In this document: in pieces, positions 14,758 to 21,441 of the stretch
Layout: each line of letters starts with the position of its first letter
Position numbering within the stretch: the stretch's first letter is position 1
Virus record (IMG/VR): IMGVR_UViG_3300043409_001378
Coordinates: 1 to 23,741 of that record
Strand: one strand, 5' to 3'
DNA from: a virus
Length of the DNA: 23,741 bases
Notes under the pieces: generated by a model
Told to the model about the DNA's origin: nothing
What the model saw: only the letters and a program-made list of their open reading frames with translations
Database searches by the model: none
Position numbers and translations under genes: made by a program

Positions 14758-16682
14758 GCCTCTGCATCCTTTCGTTTCACAATGATCTTGCCCAGCCTGA
14801 ATGCGCTGCCCTTGGCCTTGTCGCCCGCAATGCGCCCGCTGGCGTCGCGCCGCGTGTCCAGCGGCGCATCTTTAAGCGAGCCCCCCCAAACACCGGCGCT
14901 CATTTCGCCTGCCCATTTGGTCCCTTTGAATAGCGCGTGAACCAGCGGGTTCTGGTTGGGCACAAACAGCTCATATTCGGGGTTGTCCGCGTTGGGCTGC
15001 AATATCGATAGCCCGGTCTGTTCCAAAAGCTTGCGGGCGCGGGCAAAGCCAAAGCCATCGTCCTCGGTCGGTCGCCCGGCAAGCGTCGCCATAAAGTCGA
15101 TCAGCACTTCCGAAACCGTGTGGCGTGATCCGCCGCGCCATGCGTCCACGCGCTGTGCCATCAAGTGGGTCAGGCACAATCGCCAATTGTCGGTACTGTC
15201 TTCAAATTCCGCCATTTGCGCCGCTTCCAAAACGCCGCGCCAGCCCTCAAAATCAACCGCCGCCGCCGCCATGTCCAGCCCCAGCGCCTCGGCGTCATGG
15301 TCGATGATCATGTCCGCCGCTGCCAGCAGTGTTCCGAATGTGTCCTGCCCGCGTCCGGTGTGGCCGCAAGAGGCGAGAAACTGCCGCCATGCGGCAAGCG
15401 TGGCTGGCCAGCGATGCCAATTGTCCATCAGGCGGCGCATGATCTGCCGCCCAAGCCGCATCATTTCATCTTCTTCAATGATCGGGCGCACCGCCTCGCT
15501 GTCCAGCTCGCGCAAGCGCAGCATCGCCATGCGGCTAAGGTCTTGTGGGTCCATGGCAGGCGCATTGATCATAGAAAAGATAAACGCGGAACGGCCATAA
15601 AATTGACTGCCCGTCCCCTTATCGCCGCCGCGCATGATCTTGCCGCCTGATGCCGAGCGCCGCGCCAGTTCGATCACTGCTTTCTGCTTGCGGTTGTCTT
15701 CCGTCGCCTCAAATTCGTCCAGCGAAAGCGGCAAGCAATCAAACTTCAAATCTTGATAAATGCCGGCCGCCGTCGCGTCGGTTGATTGTACTAAGAATGA
15801 ACCCATCAGCGATTTTAAGTCTTCTTGCAAAGCCGATTTGCCGCGTGCCTTGTCGCCAAGCATGAATATTTCCGGTCGCCAGCGCAGCGCCCCGCCCATA
15901 TAGGCCACGCCAATCCAGCCCATCAGCAACACAGGGTCGAGTTGGGGTCGGCTCCAATTCCATGTCTTGAAATGCGGAAAAAGTTTAAGTGCTGGCCCCG
16001 CTTGCGCACGCAGTGTTTTGGGCCATGGGCGTGGCAGTGGCGGGCGGGTCGGATAGACCATCCCTTCAAATTCGCCCAATCCCTCTTTAGCCTTGATGTC
16101 GTGTGATGAAATAATCCGGTCGCCCGCATGCAGCAAAAGCCGCCCGTCGCGCCCTTTCCAAAAGCCGCGCCCGCGCACCTTTTCCATCGCGTTCCATGCG
16201 CCTTTTTTGGCGCACGCAGCCATCAGCACCTCGCGCACTTTTTCTGGTCGCCAACTCGCCACGGCTCCGTCCTTGTCCTTTTTGGGAAAGGCCCAATAGA
16301 GCCAAAGGTGACGGCCCATGAATAGCGCGTTGATGCCAGCTTGGTTCATTTCGCCAGCGGCCAAAACGCGCATTTGGCCAATGGTGTCGAGAAATATAAA
16401 AGCCCCGTCATCGGTGCCCAGCGGCAAAACCGGACAGCCGGGCGGCAATCCGTCTTCGTCCGCTTCCCATTCGCCAGGCTTTATGCCGTCCAGCGTTTGG
16501 TTGGGCTTGGGGTCACCAAGACCGATGCGGTGCAGCGCCTCGCGGTCGTCGTCTTCCTTTTCAGCCTCGGCAATCATGGCCGCAACAGCCGCCTTTCCCG
16601 CACTCGGGTTGGCCGAATGGATGCGCTCAAATGCGCCAGCCTTGCCAACGGCATAGGGATTATACTCGTCTGCTGCGGTCAT
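14754..16682 (-). CDS. Phage replicative helicase/ATPase (SF3, D5/VapE-like type)
   Basis: A 642-residue protein. Walker A is GDKARGKS (residues 276-283); Walker B is LPLSLDEF (D322, E323). A sensor-like FIFSMINAP lies at 367-375 and a possible arginine finger in DLSRMAMLRLRE (381-392). This spacing fits the superfamily-3/D5-type ATPases that phages and mobile islands use with a Toprim primase. The N-terminal 260 residues include FLDTIGQMRVLAAGEMNQAG and GAWNAMEKVRGRGFWKGRDG, stretches seen in related phage ATPases without a defined domain name. It is encoded two genes after the primase in the same operon, so the pair probably forms the phage replisome core. Confidence 0.85.
   Translation of the reverse strand: MTAADEYNPYAVGKAGAFERIHSANPSAGKAAVAAMIAEAEKEDDDREALHRIGLGDPKPNQTLDGIKPGEWEADEDGLPPGCPVLPLGTDDGAFIFLDTIGQMRVLAAGEMNQAGINALFMGRHLWLYWAFPKKDKDGAVASWRPEKVREVLMAACAKKGAWNAMEKVRGRGFWKGRDGRLLLHAGDRIISSHDIKAKEGLGEFEGMVYPTRPPLPRPWPKTLRAQAGPALKLFPHFKTWNWSRPQLDPVLLMGWIGVAYMGGALRWRPEIFMLGDKARGKSALQEDLKSLMGSFLVQSTDATAAGIYQDLKFDCLPLSLDEFEATEDNRKQKAVIELARRSASGGKIMRGGDKGTGSQFYGRSAFIFSMINAPAMDPQDLSRMAMLRLRELDSEAVRPIIEEDEMMRLGRQIMRRLMDNWHRWPATLAAWRQFLASCGHTGRGQDTFGTLLAAADMIIDHDAEALGLDMAAAAVDFEGWRGVLEAAQMAEFEDSTDNWRLCLTHLMAQRVDAWRGGSRHTVSEVLIDFMATLAGRPTEDDGFGFARARKLLEQTGLSILQPNADNPEYELFVPNQNPLVHALFKGTKWAGEMSAGVWGGSLKDAPLDTRRDASGRIAGDKAKGSAFRLGKIIVKRKDAEA
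14755..14778 (-). repeat. Duplicated translation-initiation sequence, copy B
   Basis: Second copy of the element at 14541-14564. Here it carries both the 3' end of the helicase and the ribosome binding site/start of the 54-residue gene. Confidence 0.8.
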
Positions 16683-16696
16683 GCTGCTCTGCTGAA

Positions 16697-17164
16697 TTAT
16701 TTTTTGCGGGGATTGCCGCTGCGTAGTTCGGCATCACCATCAATGCCGTGACAATCAGGCTGCGTCAGCGTCGTGCCATCGCTCGTATCGACAGCAATAG
16801 GCGTCGGGGCACCCACTGCAGCGCCGCCCGTCAAATCGGCATCCGGTTGCGTATCGGTAGCAGGCTTTCCCAGGCTGCCCTCGCCGGCCATTTGCAACGC
16901 CTCAATCGGCTCGTCCGCAAATGGTTCCAACAATTCCGCAACACCACGAAAAATGGTCAAGGTCACTTTTGTGGCCTCGGTCAGCTCCTCAAATTTTGGC
17001 GTAGGTGGCAAGTCTTGGCCGTGCATTTCTGATAGCTTGTTGTAAATCACCTCGGTCGACGGAAACTTGCGTTTAACCGCATAGGCATATAGTTGGCGGT
17101 GCATCTCACCTTCTGGTGCATCGGTGCATCGGCATATCGCTTGAAATATCTCTTCGCGTTTCAT
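16697..17164 (-). CDS. Unknown protein between primase and helicase
   Basis: A 155-residue protein. ATG at 17164 is chosen for AAGGA 9 nt upstream; a longer frame from 17194 would overlap the primase. The N-terminal 95 residues are helical and charged (MKREEIFQAICRCTDAPEGE, then VIYNKLSEMHGQDLPPTPKFEELTEATKV), and could form a small globular domain. The C-terminal 60 residues are low-complexity Gly/Asp/Thr/Pro, probably disordered, ending RSGNPRKK. It starts 4 nt after the primase stop. Location suggests a replication accessory such as a loader or adaptor, but no motif supports this. Confidence 0.75.
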   Translation of the reverse strand: MKREEIFQAICRCTDAPEGEMHRQLYAYAVKRKFPSTEVIYNKLSEMHGQDLPPTPKFEELTEATKVTLTIFRGVAELLEPFADEPIEALQMAGEGSLGKPATDTQPDADLTGGAAVGAPTPIAVDTSDGTTLTQPDCHGIDGDAELRSGNPRKK

Positions 17165-17168
17165 GGGC

Positions 17169-18293
17169 TTAGTCCTTTCCTGCCAAAAGATCATTCACAT
17201 CTTTCCCGCGCCAGCTTCTGGCCACAAACACGGGAATGTTTTGCCGCTTCAATGCAGCAATAGCGGTGTCGAGCTGGGCAATCGCCTGCGGCTTATCCCA
17301 GTCATTGTCGGCACAAACGGTGATGGATGAAACGCACGGCAACACCGGCACATGCGCTAAATTGGAAAGACTGGTCGCCGCCCAAACGCGATGATCGGGG
17401 CACGCAATCATCACCGACAGCGCATCTTCAATGCCCTCGGTGATCACCAGCTTGGTCCGTGCGCCCTGCCGTGCGGCTTCCTCTGGCGAATAATTGCCAG
17501 CGCCCTTGGCCACGCGCACCACGGCTTGCGTTCCGGCAAAGCTTGGCCACATTTTGCGCGGCTTGTTCAAATCAGCCTGCGGAAATTCCGCTTTGCCAAG
17601 TCCGTCTTTTGCCAGCCATGTGCGATGCACCGCCGCTGGCTTGCCATCCGCGCCAGACATGAGCGAAATCAAGCAAGGGTGTCCGCTCACCTTGCTGCCA
17701 TCCGCCATGCGGTAATCGTGCGCCTCAAAAAATGCGATAGCGCCCGGCAACGCCCGCCCATAATCCAGCCACTCGGTCTGCAAGTTGATGCCGCGTGAAA
17801 GAAAGTATCGCTCGGCCAATGAACCAGAAAAATTCTTGGCGTCCAGCTTGGTCGCGCTCTGCCACAGCTTGAATGCGCTCCACCGGTTGTTGTGGTTTTC
17901 GCGCTCGGCTTCGATTTGACGCTGGCTTTGCCTTTTGGCCAGCTCTGCCATGCGCTGTTTGCGTGCCGCCTCGTCTTCGTCCACGCCGTCTGTTGGCCAG
18001 CCCAAAAAGCGGCAAGCCTCTTGGCGAATGGTTTTCAAATCTTGCGTGCCAATGCCAAGGCCAATCAGCTTGATGATATCGCCCTGTTCGCCGCTGCTGG
18101 CGTCTTTCCACGCGCCAACGGGATGGCGCAAATGGATCCAAAATGATCCTGCATGTGTATCTTTGCGTGCCGGATTGCGGGCAATCCAATAGCCGCCATT
18201 CTTGCGTCCATCGCCAAAATAAGCGAGACACACATCATCAATGCGTGAAATCAGCGCCGCGCGAATGTCTTTAAAGTCCGGCCCTTTGCCCAT
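17169..18293 (-). CDS. Toprim-domain DNA primase
   Basis: A 374-residue protein. N-terminal residues about 30-80 (GYWIARNPARKDTHAGSFWI, then WKDASSGEQGDIIKLIG) look like the CHC2/primase zinc-ribbon fold with the cysteines replaced. A charged helical linker (about 105-140) follows. The C-terminal Toprim domain shows LVITEGIEDALSV (catalytic Glu286) and ITVCADNDWDKP (Asp329, Asp331), and the end has WRGKDVNDLLAG, typical of Toprim primases. ATG at 18293 is chosen because it starts 2 nt past the previous stop; a start at 18410 would overlap that gene by over 100 nt. It should make RNA primers at the phage fork with the downstream helicase. Confidence 0.9.
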   Translation of the reverse strand: MGKGPDFKDIRAALISRIDDVCLAYFGDGRKNGGYWIARNPARKDTHAGSFWIHLRHPVGAWKDASSGEQGDIIKLIGLGIGTQDLKTIRQEACRFLGWPTDGVDEDEAARKQRMAELAKRQSQRQIEAERENHNNRWSAFKLWQSATKLDAKNFSGSLAERYFLSRGINLQTEWLDYGRALPGAIAFFEAHDYRMADGSKVSGHPCLISLMSGADGKPAAVHRTWLAKDGLGKAEFPQADLNKPRKMWPSFAGTQAVVRVAKGAGNYSPEEAARQGARTKLVITEGIEDALSVMIACPDHRVWAATSLSNLAHVPVLPCVSSITVCADNDWDKPQAIAQLDTAIAALKRQNIPVFVARSWRGKDVNDLLAGKD

Positions 18294-18295
18294 GC

Positions 18296-18652
18296 TCAAA
18301 CAGCCCCAGGCGATGGGTTGGTCAATTGATATGTCAGCCGGTCGTAAAACTGATCCAGCACGGGATCGTCGCGCCGGTCTTCGCACTTGCGGCAAATCCG
18401 CGTGATGCAAGCGCGGTTGAGGCCAATCGTGCGTGAAAGCCGAATAGCCGAAACGCCCTTGGCCACCACAGTCAAGTAAATCACGCTCATGTGCATCACG
18501 CGCCGCTTATTGTGTGCCCCGCAATTGATACGGCCTTGCTGTGTCAGGTCTGCCAGCGGCAACCCGCTCACGCCCGCCACCACTTGTGCCACTTGCAAGT
18601 AAGCCGCTAAATCCAACGGTGATTGATAAGAGCGCACCCATTGCCGTTTCAT
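18296..18652 (-). CDS. DnaA C-terminal-domain-like HTH protein
   Basis: A 118-residue protein. VAQVVAGVSGLPLADLTQQGR, then NKRRVMHMSVIYLTVVAKGVS and the HTH-like AIRLSRTIGLNRACITRICRK follow the order of the DnaA domain IV (DnaA-box binding) fold: a helix, an 'R...R..amYL' helix and a recognition helix. There is no AAA+ ATPase part; the whole protein is the DNA-binding unit plus short tails. Alphaproteobacterial phages commonly encode such stand-alone domains. It overlaps the upstream gene by 4 nt and precedes the primase, so an origin-recognition or regulatory role is plausible. That role is inferred. Confidence 0.7.
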   Translation of the reverse strand: MKRQWVRSYQSPLDLAAYLQVAQVVAGVSGLPLADLTQQGRINCGAHNKRRVMHMSVIYLTVVAKGVSAIRLSRTIGLNRACITRICRKCEDRRDDPVLDQFYDRLTYQLTNPSPGAV

Positions 18653-19038
18653 GCGTTGACACCTCGCGCAAAGCGCCGGTTGCTGCGTCCTTTTTCGGAC
18701 TTAAATTCAGCACGGGTTAGAATTTTGGTTTTCTGGCTCGAGCGCCCATGCTGCATTTCTTTGATGGTCACAACCTGTGCGCCCCGAATAATCAAGGTGA
18801 GCCCATTGTAGCGGATATGATCCAGCATACCGGACTGGATATTCGCCCAAAGGGCAGGCGGCGCGATGGTCAGTTGAATGTCTTCAACCGTCATATTCAG
18901 CCGCGCTGCCGCCGCTTTCGCCATATCCCAGCTTGAACCATCACGGCCAAATCGCTTGATTTCCGGCCGCAGATTGTAGCCTAACACCCGCGTGATATAG
19001 CGCAGCACGGCGTGCGCAGTGACAGGCGGCTTCATCAT
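18649..19038 (-). CDS. Unknown early phage protein
   Basis: A 129-residue protein. The N-terminus PPVTAHAVLRYITRVLGYNL is a motif I recall from uncharacterised proteins of alphaproteobacterial phages ('xxHxxxRYxxRVLG'). LDHIRYNGLTLIIRGAQVVTIKEM forms a beta-rich end with a basic tail. The frame can start at GTG 19041, ATG 19038 or ATG 19035; 19038 forms a TGATG junction with the upstream stop and has AGGGG 5-8 nt before it. It belongs to the leftward early operon. No function assigned. Confidence 0.75.
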   Translation of the reverse strand: MMKPPVTAHAVLRYITRVLGYNLRPEIKRFGRDGSSWDMAKAAAARLNMTVEDIQLTIAPPALWANIQSGMLDHIRYNGLTLIIRGAQVVTIKEMQHGRSSQKTKILTRAEFKSEKGRSNRRFARGVNA

Positions 19039-19280
19039 CACTGCCCCTTTTTGAAAAAGCGGCGCACATCGTCCAGCGTGGCAGGCTTGGTGTCCGGCTT
19101 GGCCGCCAGCGTGATCACCTTGCCATTGCCCCCGTCAAAAATATCCACGTCGGTGATTTGACAACCCTTATGGCCCGCCATTTTGAACGCAATGTTAAGC
19201 GCACTCAAAAGCGCCAGCGCCAAAGGCTTGCGCTTGGCTTCGTCTGCGGGGTAAATATCGGAGACCGTGGCAAGGATCAT
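19038..19280 (-). CDS. Small unknown early phage protein
   Basis: An 80-residue protein (MILATVSDIYPADEAKRKPL at the N-terminus). The Ala/Leu-rich helix PLALALLSALNIAFKMAG is followed by a beta-rich DVDIFDGGNGKVITLAAKP and a TLDDVRRFFKKGQ tail. The tail resembles that of the neighbouring HTH protein (LEDVRLEMRKIM), perhaps a common helix. It overlaps both neighbours (4 nt upstream, 1 nt downstream), so it is cotranslated in the early leftward operon. No family recognised. Confidence 0.7.
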   Translation of the reverse strand: MILATVSDIYPADEAKRKPLALALLSALNIAFKMAGHKGCQITDVDIFDGGNGKVITLAAKPDTKPATLDDVRRFFKKGQ

Positions 19281-19528
19281 GACAAATGCCCCCCACGCAT
19301 AATTTTGCGCATTTCCAAGCGCACATCTTCCAACGTCACAAGCTTGGCAGCATCGCCGTCACCATTGCCAGAGATCGCCCGCTCTAACTTGCCTAAGATA
19401 CGGCGCGTTGCGCTGCCGCGACGAAGTGCGAGCGTATAAGTGCTCGGATTAATGTCCGCCCGTTTGCAAAGCTCATACTGCGATACTTGAAGTGCTTTGC
19501 GGGCGGCTTCGATTTGGTGAATATCCAT
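19277..19528 (-). CDS. Cro-like HTH regulator, first gene of leftward operon
   Basis: An 83-residue protein. IEAARKALQVSQYELCKRADINPSTYT followed by LRRGSATRRILGKLERAI matches an XRE/Cro-type helix-turn-helix: a first helix, 'S-x-x-E-L-C-x-x-A' second helix, 'N-x-S-T-Y' recognition helix, and a closing 'R-x-L-x-K-L-E-x-A' helix. It is transcribed away from the repressor gene, the layout of a cI/cro switch, so it probably represses the repressor promoter to commit to lytic growth. Its start is 95 nt from the likely repressor start, with operator-like palindromes between. Ribosome binding site is weak. Confidence 0.75.
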   Translation of the reverse strand: MDIHQIEAARKALQVSQYELCKRADINPSTYTLALRRGSATRRILGKLERAISGNGDGDAAKLVTLEDVRLEMRKIMRGGHLS

Positions 19529-19547
19529 GTCGATTGCCCGCGTTTGA

Positions 19548-19587
19548 TTTTCATGTGATTTTCTGATTTGCTGTCACTTGTCAAGTG
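19548..19587. promoter_or_regulatory. Switch region: leftward promoter and operator-like elements
   Basis: A 13-bp inverted repeat CACTTGTCAAGTG (19575-19587) contains, on the minus strand, TTGACA (19584-19579), a consensus -35. After 17 nt comes a weak -10-like AAATCA (19561-19556). TTTTCATGTGA (19548-19558) overlaps that -10 and recurs exactly at 20331-20341. Both elements would let a bound regulator block the cro-like operon. A rightward repressor promoter must also lie here but I cannot fix it. Confidence 0.5.
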
Positions 19588-19623
19588 CCGAGTATCAAAA
19601 TGACAATCATCCACAAGGGTTTC

Positions 19624-20268
19624 ATGGTGAAAGCTATGATGGACCCAGCTAAAGACCAACGCGAGTGGCTTTCCGGCCTACTAGATCAGACAGGCATCAC
19701 TGCCACTGAACTGGCGCGGCGGGCCGACCTCAATCCTTCGACGTTAACGCGCTTTTTACAGCCGGACGGGCGTGATGGTCACGTGCTATCCATGCGCACC
19801 GTGCGTAAAATTGAAGAGGTGGCAGGCAATATTCGCATTGGCCGCAATGCCTTTCGCGGCGGCATATCCGAAGCCGAGGCCACCCCATTTGACATAGGCT
19901 CAAACAGTCTTTCCCCGCTCAAAAGCGCCATTTTAGCCATAAAATCAGGGCGAAACGGCGTGGATGCGTGGCAAGTCGAGACAGATATTCTAGCAACCTT
20001 GCGCATTTATAGAGGCGATGTCCTCATGGTCGACCTCAATGCAACGGCACAGTCCGGCGATATTGTTTGCGCACAAGTTTACAACTGGCCCGCAAGCCGT
20101 GCCGACACTGTGTTCCGGCTTTACGAGCCGCCATTCTTGCTATCCGGCGTCATCACAGGCGATGCCCGCAAACCCTTGGCTGTCGATGGTCAAAATGTGA
20201 TTATCCGGGGCGTGGTTATCGCCCGCCTGTCGTCACGCGACCTATTGCGCGACATTTCAGCCGCTTAA
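19624..20268 (+). CDS. CI/LexA-like lysogeny repressor (HTH + S24-like fold)
   Basis: A 214-residue protein. N-terminal HTH: WLSGLLDQTGITATELARRA then DLNPSTLTRFL (recognition helix). The C-terminal half has the S24/LexA-like beta fold: IYRGDVLMVDLNATAQSGDI, VCAQVYNW, TVFRLYEPPFLLSG and VIIRGVVIARL. Where self-cleaving members have Ser (in 'DSM') and Lys (in 'VKR'), this protein seems to have DIL and VFR, so the catalytic pair looks absent. Start is ambiguous: ATG 19624 (AAGGG 5 nt upstream) is used, with 19636 and 19639 (GGTGAAAG upstream) as alternatives; the frame extends to 19585. It faces the cro-like gene and probably maintains lysogeny. Confidence 0.85.
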   Translation: MVKAMMDPAKDQREWLSGLLDQTGITATELARRADLNPSTLTRFLQPDGRDGHVLSMRTVRKIEEVAGNIRIGRNAFRGGISEAEATPFDIGSNSLSPLKSAILAIKSGRNGVDAWQVETDILATLRIYRGDVLMVDLNATAQSGDIVCAQVYNWPASRADTVFRLYEPPFLLSGVITGDARKPLAVDGQNVIIRGVVIARLSSRDLLRDISAA

Positions 20269-20315
20269 CTCCACTTTTTTAACACAATATTTTCAAACGC
20301 TTAGGTTGCTTGTTG

Positions 20316-20353
20316 TTTCACGTGTGACTTTTTTCATGTGAAAATAGTTGACA
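20316..20353 (+). promoter_or_regulatory. Operator-like repeats and -35-like element upstream of rightward operon
   Basis: TTTCACGTGTGA (20316-20327) and TTTTCATGTGAAAA (20331-20344) are two related near-palindromes side by side, followed by TTGACA (20348-20353). I see no good -10 at 16-18 nt from this TTGACA, so the promoter is tentative. The second repeat shares TTTTCATGTGA with the switch region. The 139-nt gap 20269-20407 holds nothing else apart from A/T-rich tracts. Confidence 0.45.
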
Positions 20354-20407
20354 AATGATTTTTTATCATGTTTTTCATGGCTAATCCCGCCTATTCTAGG
20401 AAAAGCC

Positions 20408-20647
20408 ATGAACGATCAAGCAACTCAAATTCCAACGGCCTTTAGTTCGCCTCCGCCAGTCACCTTGTCCATCGAGCAAGTTGCCGAGCTCATGCAATAT
20501 AATTACGAGCACTTTCGCTCCATCGTTTTGCCCAAGCTGTTCAAGCAGGGTTTTCCGGATCGCTTGCCAGGCACGGCCCGCTGGTCGCGCCGCGCGGTCA
20601 TCGCGTGGATTGATCAGCAAGTAGATCAGCAAGGTATCGCATCATGA
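20408..20647 (+). CDS. Excisionase/AlpA-like small DNA-binding protein
   Basis: A 79-residue protein. After a Pro-rich N-terminus, TLSIEQVAELMQYNYEHFRS and FPDRLPGTARWSRRAVIAWID match the small winged-helix pattern of AlpA/excisionase-type regulators: an 'S-x-x-x-x-A-x-x-x' first helix, a 'FP' turn, then 'R-W-x-x-x-x-V-x-x-W-I-D'. ATG at 20408 is chosen for AGGA 6 nt upstream; a TTG 20 codons earlier overlaps the presumed -35 region. First gene of the rightward operon, ATGA-overlapped with the next. It could be the excision directionality factor for the integrase or a transcription regulator. Confidence 0.75.
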   Translation: MNDQATQIPTAFSSPPPVTLSIEQVAELMQYNYEHFRSIVLPKLFKQGFPDRLPGTARWSRRAVIAWIDQQVDQQGIAS

Positions 20648-20940
20648 CCGCGCCTGAAACACAAGGCGGCATGGTCCCGCCGGAAAAGCTGACAGTCTCG
20701 CAGCGCGAATGCCTGCGCTTTTGCGCCACCTATTCCAATGTGCGCCGCGTCGCCCGCGGCTGGGGCCTCAAGGGCTTTGCCAGCTCGTTCAAAAACGAAA
20801 CCGTCAACGCATTGATAAAATGCAAGCTGGTGCAAAAGCGCTCAGGCCGCTTTGGCCAGCAACACTTGGAAATCACCGGCATGGGCCGCTGGACCATCGC
20901 CATCATGGATCAACGACAACGCACAAGGAGTGTGTCATGA
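20644..20940 (+). CDS. Winged-helix-like small phage protein
   Basis: A 98-residue protein. LTVSQRECLRFCATYSNVRRVAR is a first helical pair. NETVNALIKCKLVQKRSGRFGQQHLEITGMGRWTIA follows the 'helix - K-x-L-V - beta hairpin - L-T-x-x-G-R' order of winged-helix (MarR-like) folds. It overlaps the previous gene by 4 nt and the next by 4 nt. Likely nucleic-acid-binding, but a target cannot be named. No further family recognised. Confidence 0.7.
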   Translation: MTAPETQGGMVPPEKLTVSQRECLRFCATYSNVRRVARGWGLKGFASSFKNETVNALIKCKLVQKRSGRFGQQHLEITGMGRWTIAIMDQRQRTRSVS

Positions 20941-21143
20941 GCAGGAGAGTACATAGCGTCATTCTAACGGTTTCCGCGCCAAGCGGTCTGGCAAAAGCCC
21001 AGCTTATGCGAGAAATCAAATGTCGCATAAACGAAGTGGCCGGATATTTTAACGAAGGTCATTTGGACCTGCCGGAAAATGCATATGATAAACATGGGCA
21101 GATACGACTAAAGGCGACAGGCAATAGAAGGGCAACGCTATGA
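20937..21143 (+). CDS. Small unknown phage protein
   Basis: A 68-residue protein starting MSRRVHSVILTVSAPSGLAK. ATG at 20937 has a strong AAGGAG 7 nt upstream and overlaps the previous stop (ATGA). The fold prediction by eye is strand - helix (AKAQLMREIKCRINEV) - strand/turn with a basic tail (GQIRLKATGNRRATL). Overlaps the next gene ATG by 4 nt. Function unknown. Confidence 0.7.
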   Translation: MSRRVHSVILTVSAPSGLAKAQLMREIKCRINEVAGYFNEGHLDLPENAYDKHGQIRLKATGNRRATL

Positions 21144-21325
21144 ACCCCTTCACGCCCGATTTCAGCGCGATAGACAAAAGCCGCCGCCACGAGAAACACT
21201 TGTTTCTTATCGCCGTCGCCCTTGTCGTCAGCGTGCTACTCACCATCGCCCTCGTCGGCCCGCTGATAGCCAAAGACAGCACCCGCATTTTGAATGCCAT
21301 GTGCGACGTGGAGACAGTGGTATGA
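21140..21325 (+). CDS. Single-span membrane peptide 1
   Basis: A 61-residue protein. A charged N-terminal 20 residues (ending SRRHEKH) are followed by a clear transmembrane helix, residues about 21-43 (LFLIAVALVVSVLLTIALVG). A short polar tail with one Cys (AMCDVETVV) follows. The Arg/Lys/His cluster before the helix predicts N-terminus in, C-terminus in the periplasm. AGAAGG lies 8 nt before the ATG. Overlaps the next gene by 4 nt. Small prophage membrane proteins often act in superinfection exclusion, but nothing here proves that. Confidence 0.7.
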   Translation: MNPFTPDFSAIDKSRRHEKHLFLIAVALVVSVLLTIALVGPLIAKDSTRILNAMCDVETVV

Positions 21326-21441
21326 CCACTCTCGCTTGGCTCTGTGCCATTTCCGTTTTGTTGGCGCTGGCTTTGATTGCTGGCGCAATTAGCGGCGCAA
21401 GGCAGGCTATGCGGGACAATGAAAAGGATCACGAACTATGA
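21322..21441 (+). CDS. Single-span membrane peptide 2
   Basis: A 39-residue product (MTTLAWLCAISVLLALALIA at the N-terminus), one transmembrane helix of about 20 residues, then a charged cytoplasmic-type tail ending NEKDHEL. The ATG overlaps the stop of membrane peptide 1, and its stop overlaps the next ATG. GGAG lies about 9 nt upstream. Topology predicted from charges is N-terminus out, opposite to its neighbour. The pair may act together; function unknown. Confidence 0.6.
   Translation: MTTLAWLCAISVLLALALIAGAISGARQAMRDNEKDHEL

Noticed and set aside
20348-20407. TTG start for the excisionase-like gene, adding 20 residues.
   Set aside because: The TTG is part of TTGACA next to the operator-like repeats, and the ATG at 20408 has a good ribosome binding site (AGGA) at proper distance.
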